This document shows positions 21,976 through 32,949 of a stretch of DNA of 64,000 nt, piece after piece (within the stretch, counting starts at the first letter, position 1; every line of letters begins with the position of its first letter). Origin of the DNA: Yponomeuta sedellus (lineage: Eukaryota; Arthropoda; Insecta; Lepidoptera; Yponomeutidae); the NCBI GenBank assembly GCA_934045075.1, contig OW203736.1, forward strand, positions 17,434,805-17,498,804, read 5' to 3'. Both the position numbers and the translations under genes were made by a program. Under the pieces are notes generated by a model that saw only the letters and a list, made by a program, of their open reading frames with translations, had not been told where the DNA came from and did no database searches.

Positions 21976-22245
21976 TGTTGCGAAGTGGTCACGAAACGTA
22001 ATAAATAACTAAACGTTGGCAGATACAGACGTGGTGAAATTACCTGAGGCTCCAATATGCACGAGCCGCCACATGTAGTCAGGTACAGACGGAAACTAAT
22101 TGAGTAACATATTGTAAACTATGTAGCATAACCTATAACTCCCTCTTCCCCCACTGACACACTAGCAATAAGATGTGCTCTCAGTAATAATTTAATAAAC
22201 TACAAAATACAAGCGAACAGAAGACTTTTATTGAAGAACAATACA
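21976..22245 (+). repeat. 3' LTR of the Gypsy-type element
   Basis: 270 bases from TGTTGCG to CAATACA, giving the TG...CA ends expected of an LTR. It is nearly identical to the 5' LTR. Confidence 0.92.
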
Positions 22246-22417
22246 GTTAGCTGCAGCTGCTAGGAGAGAATAGTGTCTCCACAAGCGGGGACACTAGCGG
22301 GCGGGGGCTGTGTCTGCCTGGGACCGAGCCTCTAGTAGGTGGTCCATTTCAGAACAGAGTTCATCGTGAGGGAGGATACAAATAAAGAAAGGGACCGGGG
22401 AGTACGAAATAGTTTAA

Positions 22418-24053
22418 CTAAACGAGACTAGATAGCATATCGCTATGCTCGGCAAGAGCGATAAGACGCTCAACGGGGGAGGTGGCGGCGCGCAGCTTGC
22501 CCGCCAGTTTTGAGATCTCCGCCAGATCAATATTATTGATGGCAGCACTGATCAGCCTAAGGTCGTCAGCTGTCTGAGACTTATCTGAGGGGGGATTTGC
22601 CTGAGTGGCCGCTACGGGCTCGGCTGTAGCGGGGGGGACTAGGTCGGGGGCCCCATGCGGGGGTCGGTGGGGGGCTAGGTTTGGCACTGGGGCGGCCTAG
22701 GGGTGGGAATGCAGGGGTATTCAGTGCCGGAACTGATTTCCTCTGAGCGAAGGGGGCCTTGGGAGCCTTAGCGGCGGAGGGGCGGGGGGCACGCGGGCAC
22801 CCCCGGTAATTGGCCGTATGGCCGGACTGATTGCACAGTACGCAAGCCGGAGGAACTTCCGAGTCGCGAGTGCGCAAGCACTCCGCAGTGGCGTGAGGCT
22901 CTAGGCACTTCACGCATCTGGGGGGAGCGGAGCAGTTTGCCGCCGCGTGGCCATAAAGCTGGCAGCGGTGGCATTGACCGGGGTGGCCCCGCCTATGGGG
23001 CTTCTCGACTTTAATATTCGAGAGGCCACAAACTGTGGGAACTCCCGAGAAGATGGAGCGGGCTTGGGGGGAATTGTTGAGTACCACCAAGGCCAGGGGG
23101 AAGGACTTCCCGCGGCTACTGTGCATGGGATACACAGCCTCGACGGGATGACCCTGGGAGATAAGGTCATCCCTGATGGCGTCCTTGGATAGTTCCGTCG
23201 GAACGCCACGAAGGACAGCCCGCACCTTGCGCTCCTCGGGAAGCGCATAGGTGTGGTAGGGGATTTTATTAAGGGTAAGGAGCTTAGTTAGACTCCTGAA
23301 GTTGTCGGTGGTGGCAGTCTCAATGACGATGCTATCGCCAGCATTCCGGGCCTTGGTAGTATGGACATTATTGTCCTTACAGAGTTTGGAAAGGTTTGTC
23401 CATGCGGACTTGTCCCGTAGGTACACGGGAGGTGGGGACTTTGCCTTCGAAGGCTGGGGGGAAGACCGTGCGAACGATCCTGTTGGTACGGGGACGTCGA
23501 TATCCATGAGGGGGGGTATCGTAGTGGGGGAGGGGGGCGTGGATGCCGCGGGGGAGGGGGGCGCGGGAACCGCGGGGGAGGAGGGGGCGGCAGAGAAAGC
23601 CGCAAGGGAAGGGGGCGCGGAAGCCGCGGGAGAGGAAGGGGCGGAGGCCGCGGGAGAGGCTGAAATCTCAGAGGACGGGCAGGGAGTCCTTTTAGAAGTG
23701 GCAAGCTTACGCTGCCTCTTCTTGCGGCGAGAGACCGAAGTAAAAGCATCGGTGAGGGTGCTAGTCTCGGAGTAGGGAGAGCTCCCTGAGAGGTCGGACC
23801 GCGATTTAGAACGCTTCCGTGCGTGGGAGTCCGAGACAGACTCGGTATCCATAAGGGAAGGGGCGCGGGTCTCGGGAGAGACCGGAATAATGACGGGGGC
23901 AGGGGGAGACTCAGGAGAGTCAGGGATGGCAGCGGGGGCAGGGGAGTCGGGGATAGCGCCCTGGGCTTCCTTTAAAAATGACTGGACTTCGTGATCAAGC
24001 GCCCGACTTGACACGAAGTTAAGGAGCAACGAGTAGCTCCATTTGTTTGCCAT
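22418..24053 (-). pseudogene. LINE copy B ORF1, nearly complete, frameshifted near its end
   Basis: The best ORF1 of the family here. The frame 24053-22581 gives 490 residues: MANKWSYSLLLNF at the start, a nuclear-signal-like KKRQRKLATSKRTP, a long Pro/Ala/Ser repeat tract (about residues 115-170, encoded near 23510-23690), a PRE_C2HC-like middle with RAVLRGVPTELSKDAIRDDL, and zinc knuckles CHRCQLYGHAAANC, CVKCLEPHATAEC and CVLCNQSGHTANYRGC, all with intact ligands. A frameshift near 22630 moves the C-terminus (TADDLRLISAAINNIDLAEI) to the frame 22687-22418. It would bind element RNA. Confidence 0.85.
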
Positions 24054-24393
24054 AGTGGCGGACAGCTCCCCTGTCAGTGGCAGGGGAGCGGGAGATAACG
24101 AAAGTTAAGACGTAATGCCTAGCAATTACGTGACAAGAAAATAGAAAAAACAATACAAGCAAAGCGGGGAGTAATACCTAGTATAGAACCTAGGCACTTA
24201 CTTGAGCAATCCGGCAGGACGGAGCACTCGAACTCTGAAAAAGATAGAAGAGTGTATTAGAATACAGTACGCAAAACTCGCCGGCAATGCACGGGCGCAC
24301 TGTGCACGCGAGCGAGTGGCCGACAGCGGAGAGGGACGCGCGATGCGACCGCTCTCGACGCTGGTAAACGAACTGTGTGTGTGTCTTGACTAG

Positions 24394-25320
24394 TTTTTTT
24401 TTTTTTTTAACCCTATAAAGGGCACCCTCCGGAGGACACGGGGGAGGGAGGTGGTGAATGCTCATGCATAACAGCACGGACCCGGCCGTGCTGCCAATGT
24501 GGGACTCACAAGAAGTGCGCCTACCCACTAAACACCACCTTGGGACTGGTTTTGGTGATAGAGACCCCTAAACCCACATCGGGAGCGACCCCCCTCGAGG
24601 CCGAGGAGGGCGCACAGCGGAGCTCCCTAGCGGAGCGTCCGCTTAGAAGAGTTTATATTACAAAACTGCTATGAAAGAGCAGTGCCCCCCCTAGGGGGGA
24701 CACTGGCAGAGGAGGGGGGCGCGTCTGACTGAGACCGAGCCTCTAAGAGGTGGTTCAGGTCAGACGACAATTTGTCGGGCGGGTCAACGAGTACGTTCCT
24801 GGGCCTGCGCACCAGGTAACGTGGGTCCGTCGTGGGCGGAGAGTAAGCCGCTGCTTCGCGGATCAGGGGGTTGGGATGTTCTTCAGCAGTGCTGAAGAAC
24901 GTCTCTGAGAGGGACCTAATAAATTGCTGCATGGTTGGGATTTCCATGTCCCGATGTAGGTCTGCGTTCCTGACGCACCAGTGAGCGTTCAGTGCCCTAC
25001 GAATAAAAATGTTCTGTACCCTCTGCAGTCCGTACAGGGCTGAGGGGGACGCGTGAGCGAAGACGGGTGCCGCGTAAGTCATCACGGGACGAATGCAAAC
25101 CTTATAGAGCGTTCGCTTGTTCCTAGCTGACATCCTACTATGCCGGCCTATCATGGATGATAGGCGGCCTAGGTAAAATCGGGCTGTCCGGGAACTGACT
25201 AGCTCTAGCGGCGGTTTATATACGCTCGGGCGCTTCCCCCTCCACGACGACCATCGGCGTGCACGCGCTGGCTGCATGCGCTCTGTTGCTAGGCGTGGTG
25301 ACGTCATAGAAGATTCCGCT
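24394..25320 (-). mobile_element. Jockey-type LINE 3' end (copy D)
   Basis: A 5'-truncated copy: the C-terminal part of ORF2 (25307-24669), a 3' UTR (24668-24409) and a poly(A) tail (T-run 24394-24408). The tail meets CTAGTCAAG and then the 5' UTR of copy B. The 3' UTR matches that at 18023-18261. Confidence 0.8.
24669..25307 (-). pseudogene. Jockey-type reverse transcriptase C-terminus (copy D)
   Basis: Reads TARFYLGRLSSMIGRHSRMS, NKRTLYKVCIRPVMTYAAPV and LYGLQRVQNIFIRRALNAHW, the thumb/C-terminal part of Jockey-clade RT after the FADD block. It ends at 24669. The upstream catalytic domain is missing, so it is a 5'-truncated LINE end and not a gene. The frame is open over its whole length. 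Confidence 0.8.
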
Positions 25321-26679
25321 CCGGCTGGCTGTTGTATCGCGGCGCCGCGCTGCCGCGTTACAGTTTATTGAACTTCTCACTTACATAGGGAAATCATTGG
25401 TGTTACAAACCAGGGCTTAGATAATTTTAGTTTGTAAGCTATGTATGTATTGTAACATCGCCTAGCCCAGATATGGCAGAATGTGTCGTGGGTTGAGTAA
25501 CCTGGAGAGTGGTGTTCCAGTTCCAGAGAGAGAGAGCCAGCGTAGGGACAAACCAATTAATTAAATCTAGGTACCCTACACAAAATTTAGGTTCTCTGGA
25601 ACCAGGACCTCATTTAAAACAGGATCCAAAACTAAGTGGAAAGTCATAAGAATAAAAGTGACATGGAGTATGTATTTACATGCTATTTAATCCATTAGTC
25701 ACATACACAGCGACAAAAATATGGACCAGCTTATAGTTTTAGCTAAAGGAATAAGTTCCTAAACAATACTTAAAACTACAAAAATAGGAAATGTGTTGCC
25801 AGCGGGTGTTATCCTTTACTTTACCATTATTGTCTTTAAAAGTAGAAATTCTTTATCAAATTAATTGGAGGGAAGTATCACGCGCAGAAACCGCCGAGGA
25901 GCTCCTTCAATCTCCTGGTCGGATGATGGTGATAACTAACAAACCTCCGTTCCCTCCCGGGTCAAGCACAGTAACCGTGCGTCCCAGGGGGAGTGTCAAA
26001 CCAGGTATACGGGCGATGCACGTGGCACGGAGCTGCGAAAGTGCAGCTGCTGCCCGTCTCCCTCAATAGGTATGAGGCTTGGGTCTGTCACTGGTGCTTG
26101 GACTGGGATCTGAAACCCTGAGAAATAGGACTAATGTAACAACTTCTCAGCAAACATACCTAAGTTTGATATGGATAGTTTTTAGATGGGGGACACTTAC
26201 CAATAAATGGGATTTAGGCCCGCACCAGACCAACGAAGCCTTCCGCGTGTGACCTCCGCACACGGTGTCAAGTCCGGGAAGATTTGGTCTGCGAAAATTG
26301 GAAGAACGACAAACCCTTAAAATATGGCTCACCAGAGACCATTAGAAGAAACAAAATATCATAGTTATTGAGGAAAGCTCACCAATTTCGGAAAATCGGC
26401 CCACAAATGGACTTGCCTTGCCGGCTGTCAACGAAAGAGAATGAGACGACAGAAAACCGGCGATGATCGGCTATTGACATTCCGTTCACCGTATAAAGTG
26501 TAAGAAATGGGCATAACAAAACTTTACTTCAATTAAATGCTAATTATTTACCGTGACTTTTAGTATTTAATAATAAAAAGAATAAACAGAGAAAAAAAAC
26601 ACCGAATCTAACTACAAGCCTCGAACGATAATAAAAGAAACGTGAAACGGAACGCAGCCAGAATGCGTTCCGAAACGTC
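25321..26679. other. No recognised gene
   Basis: Mixed-composition sequence with no family that I recognise. Frames at 25791-26069 (+) and 26332-26147 (-) lack motifs. The end, 26640-26680, contains CGGAACGCAGCCAGAATGCGTTCCG, a short imperfect palindrome. Confidence 0.4.
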
Positions 26680-27095
26680 CTAAAGTTGTTCGCGAAAAAT
26701 TTCGCGTTACAGTATGAATAATGTATAATATGCTATATCATGAATTAAAATCGCACCGTATCAAAATACGTATTTATATAATGTAGCGATGATCAAACCA
26801 TGTTGTTTTAACCTATGTTTAGTCGACCACAGCTCTCGCCCCTGACTAATGGGCGTTAAAAATGTATTAGGGGGGGGGAGGGGTTCGCTAAAGTTGTTCG
26901 CGAAAAATTTCGCGTTACAGTATGAATAATGTATAATATGCTATATCATGAATTAAAATCGCACCGTATCAAAATACGTGTTTATATAATGTAGCGATGA
27001 TCAAACCATGTTGTTTTAACCTATGTTTAGTCGACCACAGCTCTCGCCCCTGACTAATGGGCGTTAAAAATGTATTAGGGTGGGGGGGGAGGGGG
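26680..27095. repeat. Tandem direct duplication, 208-bp period
   Basis: The sequence starting CTAAAGTTGTTCGCGAAAAA at 26680 recurs at 26888, nearly base for base (ATACGTATTT versus ATACGTGTTT is one difference), through CTGACTAATGGGCG and ending in G-runs at about 26870-26880 and 27080-27092. Two units are seen. Confidence 0.9.
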
Positions 27096-27425
27096 TTTAA
27101 TGGGGATTTATGAAATAAACAAGGGATTTTTTGCATTCAATGAGTTGACTACAGTCACAGCGTACATGTACAATCAATCTAAGTTTTAATGTGAAAAATG
27201 AGCACTCAAAAGTAATTTTATTCAAATCCTGGCTTACAATAATTATGGTCACATGATTTCGCTGCATTTGTAGTTGTACATATATTAGAATAGTCGTGAT
27301 CAATAGGCCACACTCCAGACGTACAGTTTTTTGATGCTACTAGAGCCAGTGCATTCAGTTTCACTCTCCGTGTCACTATCACTTTGAAGTTCTACAATAA
27401 AGGGTTCGTCTAAATAATCTTTTTT

Positions 27426-28160
27426 TTAATATTCGTTTTCCAATCTACGAACATGGTTATAATGTTTTCTCCACTCTTCAACCGTAATAGAATCGAATGC
27501 TTCTGTGACTAAGCGAGGTATATCCTCGTTGTGGTCTATGTTAGAGTTTGCAACTTTTCTTTTCATGGTACGCTCTATGGGGTTAAGGTCACAGTGGTAC
27601 GGTGGTAGCCGTAAACACTCATGACCATATTCTGCCAGTATCGTGTCGACTTCGTAAATAGATTCAGGTTTGCTTTTTGTAACTATTTCTAAAAGTTGCG
27701 GCCTTGTCATTTCTTCTGAATATTCACGGTCATTCTGGATCAGCCATTCTTGTATGTCCTTTTTAAGGAGCTGTTATTCGGGCATTTGTCAAGACGAATA
27801 GAGTGGTACGGAGCCTTATGCATTATAATTAATGACGGCTCTTTTAAATTAGGTAAAAGTGTTTTAGTAAGCCACTTTTTGAAATTACTATTGTCCATTT
27901 CATCGTGATAATCACCACTTTTGGAATTGGATTTAAACACCAACAATGCATTTTCGACAAAACCTGTTTCACCCCCCTGAGTAGACAATAATATAACGTT
28001 GGCCTTAGGACACTGGTTCCAGTGCTCCTTGAACTTCGCCACCTTGCCAACATTTGCCACATGTGTGTGACGAATAAATGTATGTTTCATCTAAGTAAAT
28101 AACAGCCTTCGGATTAGAACTTCTATCATTTTTCTTTTTTTCTTGTAAATATCTAAAAAA
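27426..28160 (-). pseudogene. Tc1/mariner-like (IS630-type) DDE transposase relic 1
   Basis: The minus strand from about 28160 reads KAVIYLDETYIRHTHVANVG (first catalytic Asp in LDET), STQGGETGFVENALLVFKS, GDYHDEMDNSNFKKWLTKTL and LPNLKEPSLIIMHKAPYHS. The second Asp position (usually MDNAPYHS) is His here. After a frameshift near 27740, RLPPYHCDLNPIERTMKRKV carries the third acidic position in NPIE. The protein ends at 27426. The N-terminal DNA-binding half is missing. I recognise the family from many insect 'uncharacterised' proteins but cannot name a subgroup. Confidence 0.75.
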
Positions 28161-28766
28161 AAAAAGAAAAGAAAACATTTATTCCAACAACAGTTACACA
28201 CAAATAAATTAAAGTACAAAGACAAAGAAAGTATTGACCGTAAAAATAACTAAAAAAAAACACATTACAAACTTTGTGGCGGTGTGTCTCTGCTGCTGCA
28301 AATGGCAACTGACTCAGCATAGTGCTGGGGGCGTGAACCCTCAGCGCTGATTTTCAGTCAGTACCGAAAGCCCTAAGTGCTCTAGAGCGCGGCGTGGCCT
28401 GCTGCAAAGTAACAAATAAAACAATATAATAAATACATTCAACATATCAGTAACGACAGTCAACATAATAATAAATGTGTGTAAACAAAATAAAAATGTT
28501 GCTATAAAGTTAGGCCAAGTTAGCGAAATATGTCAATTAATAAATAATACATATCTGTGCATATTCATATAAAAGAAAATAAACGTGGATATTATAATGT
28601 ACTTGTATTTAAATATGAAATATTAATTATATATACATTATATATACATATATGGTAAAGATAGAATAAATACGCAGTGAATACGCATCCTCGATGCGAT
28701 CACATACTCGTAGTTACGTCAGTTAGTCGCAGTGTTAGGTCAGCGGCGCGAAGTTCGATCGGGATA
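28161..28766. other. No recognised gene; A-rich start and AT-rich microsatellite
   Basis: Begins with an A-rich run. The minus strand here has GGAATAAATG (poly(A) signal-like), so it may be a LINE 3' UTR. TA-rich simple sequence lies at 28618-28652. No coding motif. Confidence 0.4.
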
Positions 28767-29510
28767 TTAAAGTCTCTGCTGTTCAAGCAGATATGCCTTG
28801 AGCTTGCGCCCAAAGGCAAATCTACTGGACGCTTCACGGACTGGGAGAGGAATGTCATTCCAGCACTTGGACGCCGCATACCTAAAGCTGCCCTGAAATA
28901 TCTTCGTGCGATGCGCAGGAATACGAATTCTCTCTTTGTGTACCTGTCGCTCCCGAGATGACCATTCTAATTTGTTATATATATATTTAGGAGTTTTATT
29001 GCGAATCACACCAAACAACATGGTTGCTAGATGCAGGCGTCGTCGAGATTCCATATTCAGGAGCTTTGCGGCGTTCAAGTACGGAGTGACATGGGATCTA
29101 GGGGGGATTTTGAAACAAAACCGAGCACATGCGTTTTGCACTCGCTGTATTAGTCTCTTTGTCCGACCAAGTATACAGCCACCATAGACAACATCGCAAT
29201 AGTTTAATTTAGATAATATCAACGATTCACTTAGCCTAACACGCAAATCAGTGCTAAGGTAATCGCGTATATTATATAGAATTTTCAGGCGGTAGAAGCA
29301 GTTGCTGACCACGTTTCTAATATGGTTTTCGAAACGTAGCTCCCCGTCAATCAGCACACCGAGATTTTTGGCTTCAACCACCCTTTCTACTGGTTCACCC
29401 ATGATAGCTATATCATGGCCGTTGAGAGCTTGCACCGTATTATGGATTTGATTTTTAGTACCAAGCACCATGTACTTGGACTTACTAGGGTCAGCACCAA
29501 ACAGCTCCTA
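28767..29510 (-). pseudogene. CR1-like LINE reverse transcriptase C-terminus
   Basis: The frame 29471-28767, extended upstream by SKSKYMVLGTK, reads EAKNLGVLIDGELRFENHI, NCFYRLKILYNIRDYLSTDL, LSKLNYCDVVYGGCILGRTK, RVQNACARFCFKIPPRSHVT and CWNDIPLPVREASS. This is the thumb and C-terminus of a CR1/Kiri-type LINE RT. The catalytic domain upstream is missing, giving a 5'-truncated copy. The 705-base frame is intact, which suggests a fairly recent insertion. Confidence 0.8.
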
Positions 29511-29710
29511 TCAGACCAAGACTTGCTATTACTCTATGTATCACTTCTATGTATCACTTGCTATTACTCTTCTAGCCTCCTCCCAAAAAAAACCGTAGCG
29601 CTCTCAAGACATTTTAATAAATTTCACGTGATTATGAACTTAAAATAGAAATAATTATTTCAAGTTCCCACTATCAAAATACAATAGTTTTTGACTATGA
29701 ACAGATTTTA

Positions 29711-29826
29711 TAAAAAAACCTATTTATATCCGTGCCAGCGCTCTACCAACTGAGCTAATGGGCGGCTCACCGGCGTCAGTGAAATTTCGAACCTCTAATC
29801 ACGGGTACACTTAGCACGGGTTAGTG
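29711..29826 (-). repeat. tRNA-like interspersed repeat, copy b (partial)
   Basis: Contains the 5' half of the tRNA-like block (plus strand TCCGTGCCAGCGCTCTACC and GAGCTAATGGGCG), then GTGAAATTTCGAACCTCT and the end TTAGCACGGGTTAGTG. The T-arm half is deleted. Confidence 0.75.
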
Positions 29827-30964
29827 AGTTAAAAACAATACAATGGTGTTTTGGCGCTATTGCTACTTTAGGCCAATGATAGTCAATTGGTGCACACACT
29901 ATAATAGTTATAAAACATAACTTTACAGAAAAACTACGTAGAGTCTGATTATACTAGATAAGCTACTACGCTTTAGGAGCGGTGGGGCGCGACTAGCCGC
30001 GCTACACGTACTTGCTGACTAAACCAAAAGTGCGCGGTCAGCCGCCACATTGTCACATAATTTAAGAAATATTTGAATGCGCATATTCTCTGTTTAACAG
30101 AATGATTATCAGATCGTGGTCGCCTTTATTTTGAGTTTTCAGAAGTGTTTTTAACAATTTCTCCCGGCTAGGAATGCTAGATACCCGTATCTACGCTAGT
30201 GGGGCTGTTGGCAAAACCAAAACTGCTAATTGTTCCCCCGTTTAGCATAGACTCGTGAAATCTGGCTCTGGGGAAACAACAATAGGTTGGAGGTAGTTGT
30301 TATGGACTATCGCGTTTCCGCACATGGTAATAAGTTGTCCGCGTTCAGCTGAAACACTTGTTTTGTGCCTGTTCGAGCGATAACGATGTTTGTTGAAGCT
30401 TGCTACACATGAAGAAGAAAACGCTACAAACAGTTACAGTGACAAGTATGTGTTTTCAGGTCTCCGAAGAGTCTTTATGACGCTTCAAGAAGCTCTTCAA
30501 CCATTCTACGCCAGGTTCTTTCTCTTTGTTGTTTACATTTCTGGACACTTTTCTAGCGCCGTAGCGTATTTACATGCCAGTAACCAAAAAGTTTGTATGT
30601 CAACCCATAATGCGTCTTTGAACGTATAATTGCATATGCTTCAAGTGTATTTTCTTTCTCTTTAGTAAAAACTTCTGAGACAGTATATTTTTATGTGAAA
30701 TTCACTGAAGAGCTGGGGTCAACACTCAAGCGTTGACCCCACTTCTTCACGTTTCTTTATTCGATAGTGTAAAGTTTTCGGTCTTATAATACACACCAGT
30801 ATCCAAGTTTCATGGTGCTATTCAACACTTCGCATACAGCCTTAGTTACATCCTCGTTTAAAGTGAATTCTCTTTTTTTTGTAATTCTTTACCATTTTAT
30901 CTGCAAACCAATAAATTGAAACGATTTATTATTCACAGTACCTACATAAATTAAATTTATAGAT
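29827..30964. other. No recognised gene
   Basis: No family motif in any frame, including the 79-codon frame at 30390-30629. A hairpin TGGGGTCAAC...GTTGACCCCA (10-bp arms, 8-base loop) lies at about 30714-30741. Confidence 0.4.
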
Positions 30965-31208
30965 AGTACCTCCGAGTACCTTCTTTGCAGTATGGGGCTG
31001 CAAGTGATGCAAATTACTTCAGGCAGACATCGCTGCCTGTAAGTAATACAGAGAGTATTATAAGAGGTTTGAAGTTTCACTTATGAAGGAATTCGCCCAT
31101 TAACTCAGTTAAGAGAGCGCTGGCATGGTTAGCCAGAGGTCGAGGGTTCGAGTGGAATTTTTAGCCTCTAAATAGGTTTTTAAAATTGTCCTTAGCACGG
31201 GTTAGTGT
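30965..31208 (+). repeat. tRNA-like interspersed repeat, copy c
   Basis: Plus orientation. The spacer begins CCGAGTACC and GGGGCTGCAAGTGATGC, then the tRNA-like block from about 31094 (GCCCATTAACTCAGTTAAGA, GAGCGCTGGCATGG, GAGGGTTCGAGTGG), then TTTTTAGCCTCTAAATAGG and the end TCCTTAGCACGGGTTAGTG. The T-arm is shortened relative to the others. Confidence 0.8.
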
Positions 31209-31339
31209 AACAAAAATAATAATATCATAATTTGTGTAACTAAAACAAAGATATTGTGTTTAATAATCGATATATGTGATCTGAACGTACGGATCTGATG
31301 AGTCTAAATCTTTAGTGTCGTCTGAATCTGTATATCTTT

Positions 31340-32180
31340 ACTTCTATGATAAATTTATCAACTTCTGCGTCCATACAGGCATCTGTTTCTCTGAACTTGT
31401 CTTCGAGGTGTCGTACATGTTCACATTGCCTTTGCCAGTCATCCGCAGTAATGGAGTCGAATGCTTCTTCGGTTAATTATACAATATTACCTGCTTCTTA
31501 TCCTACATTTTTACTGGCTACTCGCCTTTTTAATAGGCTCCACAAAAATTCTATAGCATTCAAGTCACAATTATATGTAGGTAATCTAGCCTACTTGTGC
31601 CCATGAGCCTTAAGCAATTGATCAGCCTCGTATATTGGAGCTTCTTTATGCTCTTTTATTTATAATCTCATACAGTTTAGCCTTTGCCATAGTAGGCAAA
31701 TACGATAATCCCTTATTGGTAATCCAGTTTTGCATATCCGCTTTAGAACAACTTGTTGGTGCCCTATTTACAGTAACAGTGTGATATGGTGCATTATTCA
31801 TGACGATTAAACTATTCGGCGGTAAATTAGGTATTAATTTATCTAGAAGCCATTTCCTGATTTTGACTGAGATTTAAATATTAATCGCGCGGTTAGTGTG
31901 AACCCTATTTCACCGCCGGCATGAACAATTATCCATGGCGCACCAGTACTGTCCAGTACTGTCATTAGTAAGAACACGTTGCTCATCTTCAGTTCGCCAA
32001 CATTTCTTTATTGAATACGATGAATGTATATGTAATAATATATGTTTCATCCAGAAACACGACTGGTCGCCGTTCAATACGGTTTTGTCTCAAAACGTTC
32101 AAATATCTGTATCTCCGAGCTACAATACAATATCATTTCGTTTCATTAGGAGTTTTCATTTGGAGCCACATTTTTTAAAT
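31340..32180 (-). pseudogene. Tc1/mariner-like (IS630-type) DDE transposase relic 2
   Basis: More decayed relative of the relic at 27.4-28.2 kb, on the same strand. Pieces in different frames read RYLNVLRQNRIERRPVVFLD and LDETYI (first Asp), STGAPWIIVHAGGEIGF, PPNSLIVMNNAPYHTV (second Asp changed to Asn) and CDLNAIEF-like text near 31570, then AFDSITADDW near 31470. Many stops and frameshifts. Confidence 0.65.
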
Positions 32181-32189
32181 CTTAATTAA

Positions 32190-32949
32190 AGTTTTCTGAT
32201 AATTTTCCATAGCTTTCCCAAAGTAGGTACCTCTTTCTTGACAGTGTACATGTAATGAATTTTATTACAGATTGATAAATATCAAAAATAAACCTAATAC
32301 AAAGACCAATGTCAAAGAAATAGGCAATAGATGTAATTATTAATATTATTGAATTATATTAGCGAGTCCTAAATTTATAATTATGTGTATAACTATATTA
32401 CCTAATACGGTGTTAAACTGAAAGTGATGTTAAAGAGGGTATTTCAATATTTTATGCATAAATTGTGACAATGACCATTACGTAGATTGGATTTTGCATA
32501 GTAACCGAATACCACTGATACTGGGATTAGAGGACTTTATTAGCCTTTTTTTTCCCTTTCACAAAAATCACGCACGGATAAGACAATTTTTTTGGCGCTA
32601 CTCTAAATCCTTTTCCGCATGAGATTTATATGTTTATTGATAAAATTCTTACTTTTTGAGGTTTGGAACAACAGTCACAATTTTGTGTCGGCTAGACCTC
32701 TCGACACAACCAATTCAGAAATCGGGCGATTACACTAGATTCGTTGGCAGGAATTCTCTGAAAGTAGAATATGGAATAGACTGGATCCTTCTTTGAGTCA
32801 ATTATTTTGCCTAATTTCGTTACTTGTGAATACATAAACCGTCTTTGTTTTTTCTGGAATTAGATTCGTTAGATTCAAGCTTCAGTATCAAAGTTTTTAC
32901 TGGGAAAATAATATGAATTATGTAAGATCCACTGTCATACAATCCTCCG
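32190..32949. other. No recognised gene
   Basis: AT-rich sequence with no motif, RNA gene or repeat that I can support. Confidence 0.4.

Larger units (their letters stand above)
18262..22245 (+). mobile_element. Gypsy-type LTR retrotransposon, RNase H-deleted
   Basis: A 4.0-kb element with two 270-bp LTRs (18262-18531 and 21976-22245) that I see differing at two places only. Between them are a primer-binding site, gag with two zinc knuckles, protease, a truncated reverse transcriptase, integrase and a polypurine tract. TTAG abuts both outer ends (18257-18260, 22247-22250), and removing the element rejoins the LINE B sequence. Gag-pol order PR-RT-IN is that of Ty3/Gypsy. There is no env-like frame. 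Internal deletion and stops make this copy non-autonomous, although its LTRs are young. Confidence 0.9.
18009..24393 (-). mobile_element. Jockey-type LINE copy B, ORF2-deleted, split by an LTR element
   Basis: Minus-strand copy with a 5' UTR (24393-24054), a nearly complete ORF1 (24053-22418), a short piece from the end of ORF2 (about 22400-22249), then a 3' UTR (18261-18023) and poly(A) (T-run at 18010-18022). Almost all of ORF2 is missing: the ORF1/ORF2 junction phrase GGGACCGGGGAGTACG is joined near 22400 to the ORF2 C-terminal sequence seen at 24.7 kb. The 3' UTR is separated from the rest by the Gypsy-type insertion at 18262-22245. The copy is non-autonomous. Confidence 0.75.

Noticed and set aside
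18262..22245. Endogenous retrovirus with an envelope gene
   Set aside because: Between integrase and the 3' LTR (21492-21975) there is no envelope-like frame.
26680..27095. Pair of LTRs or terminal repeats
   Set aside because: The two units are directly adjacent with nothing between them, so a tandem duplication is simpler.
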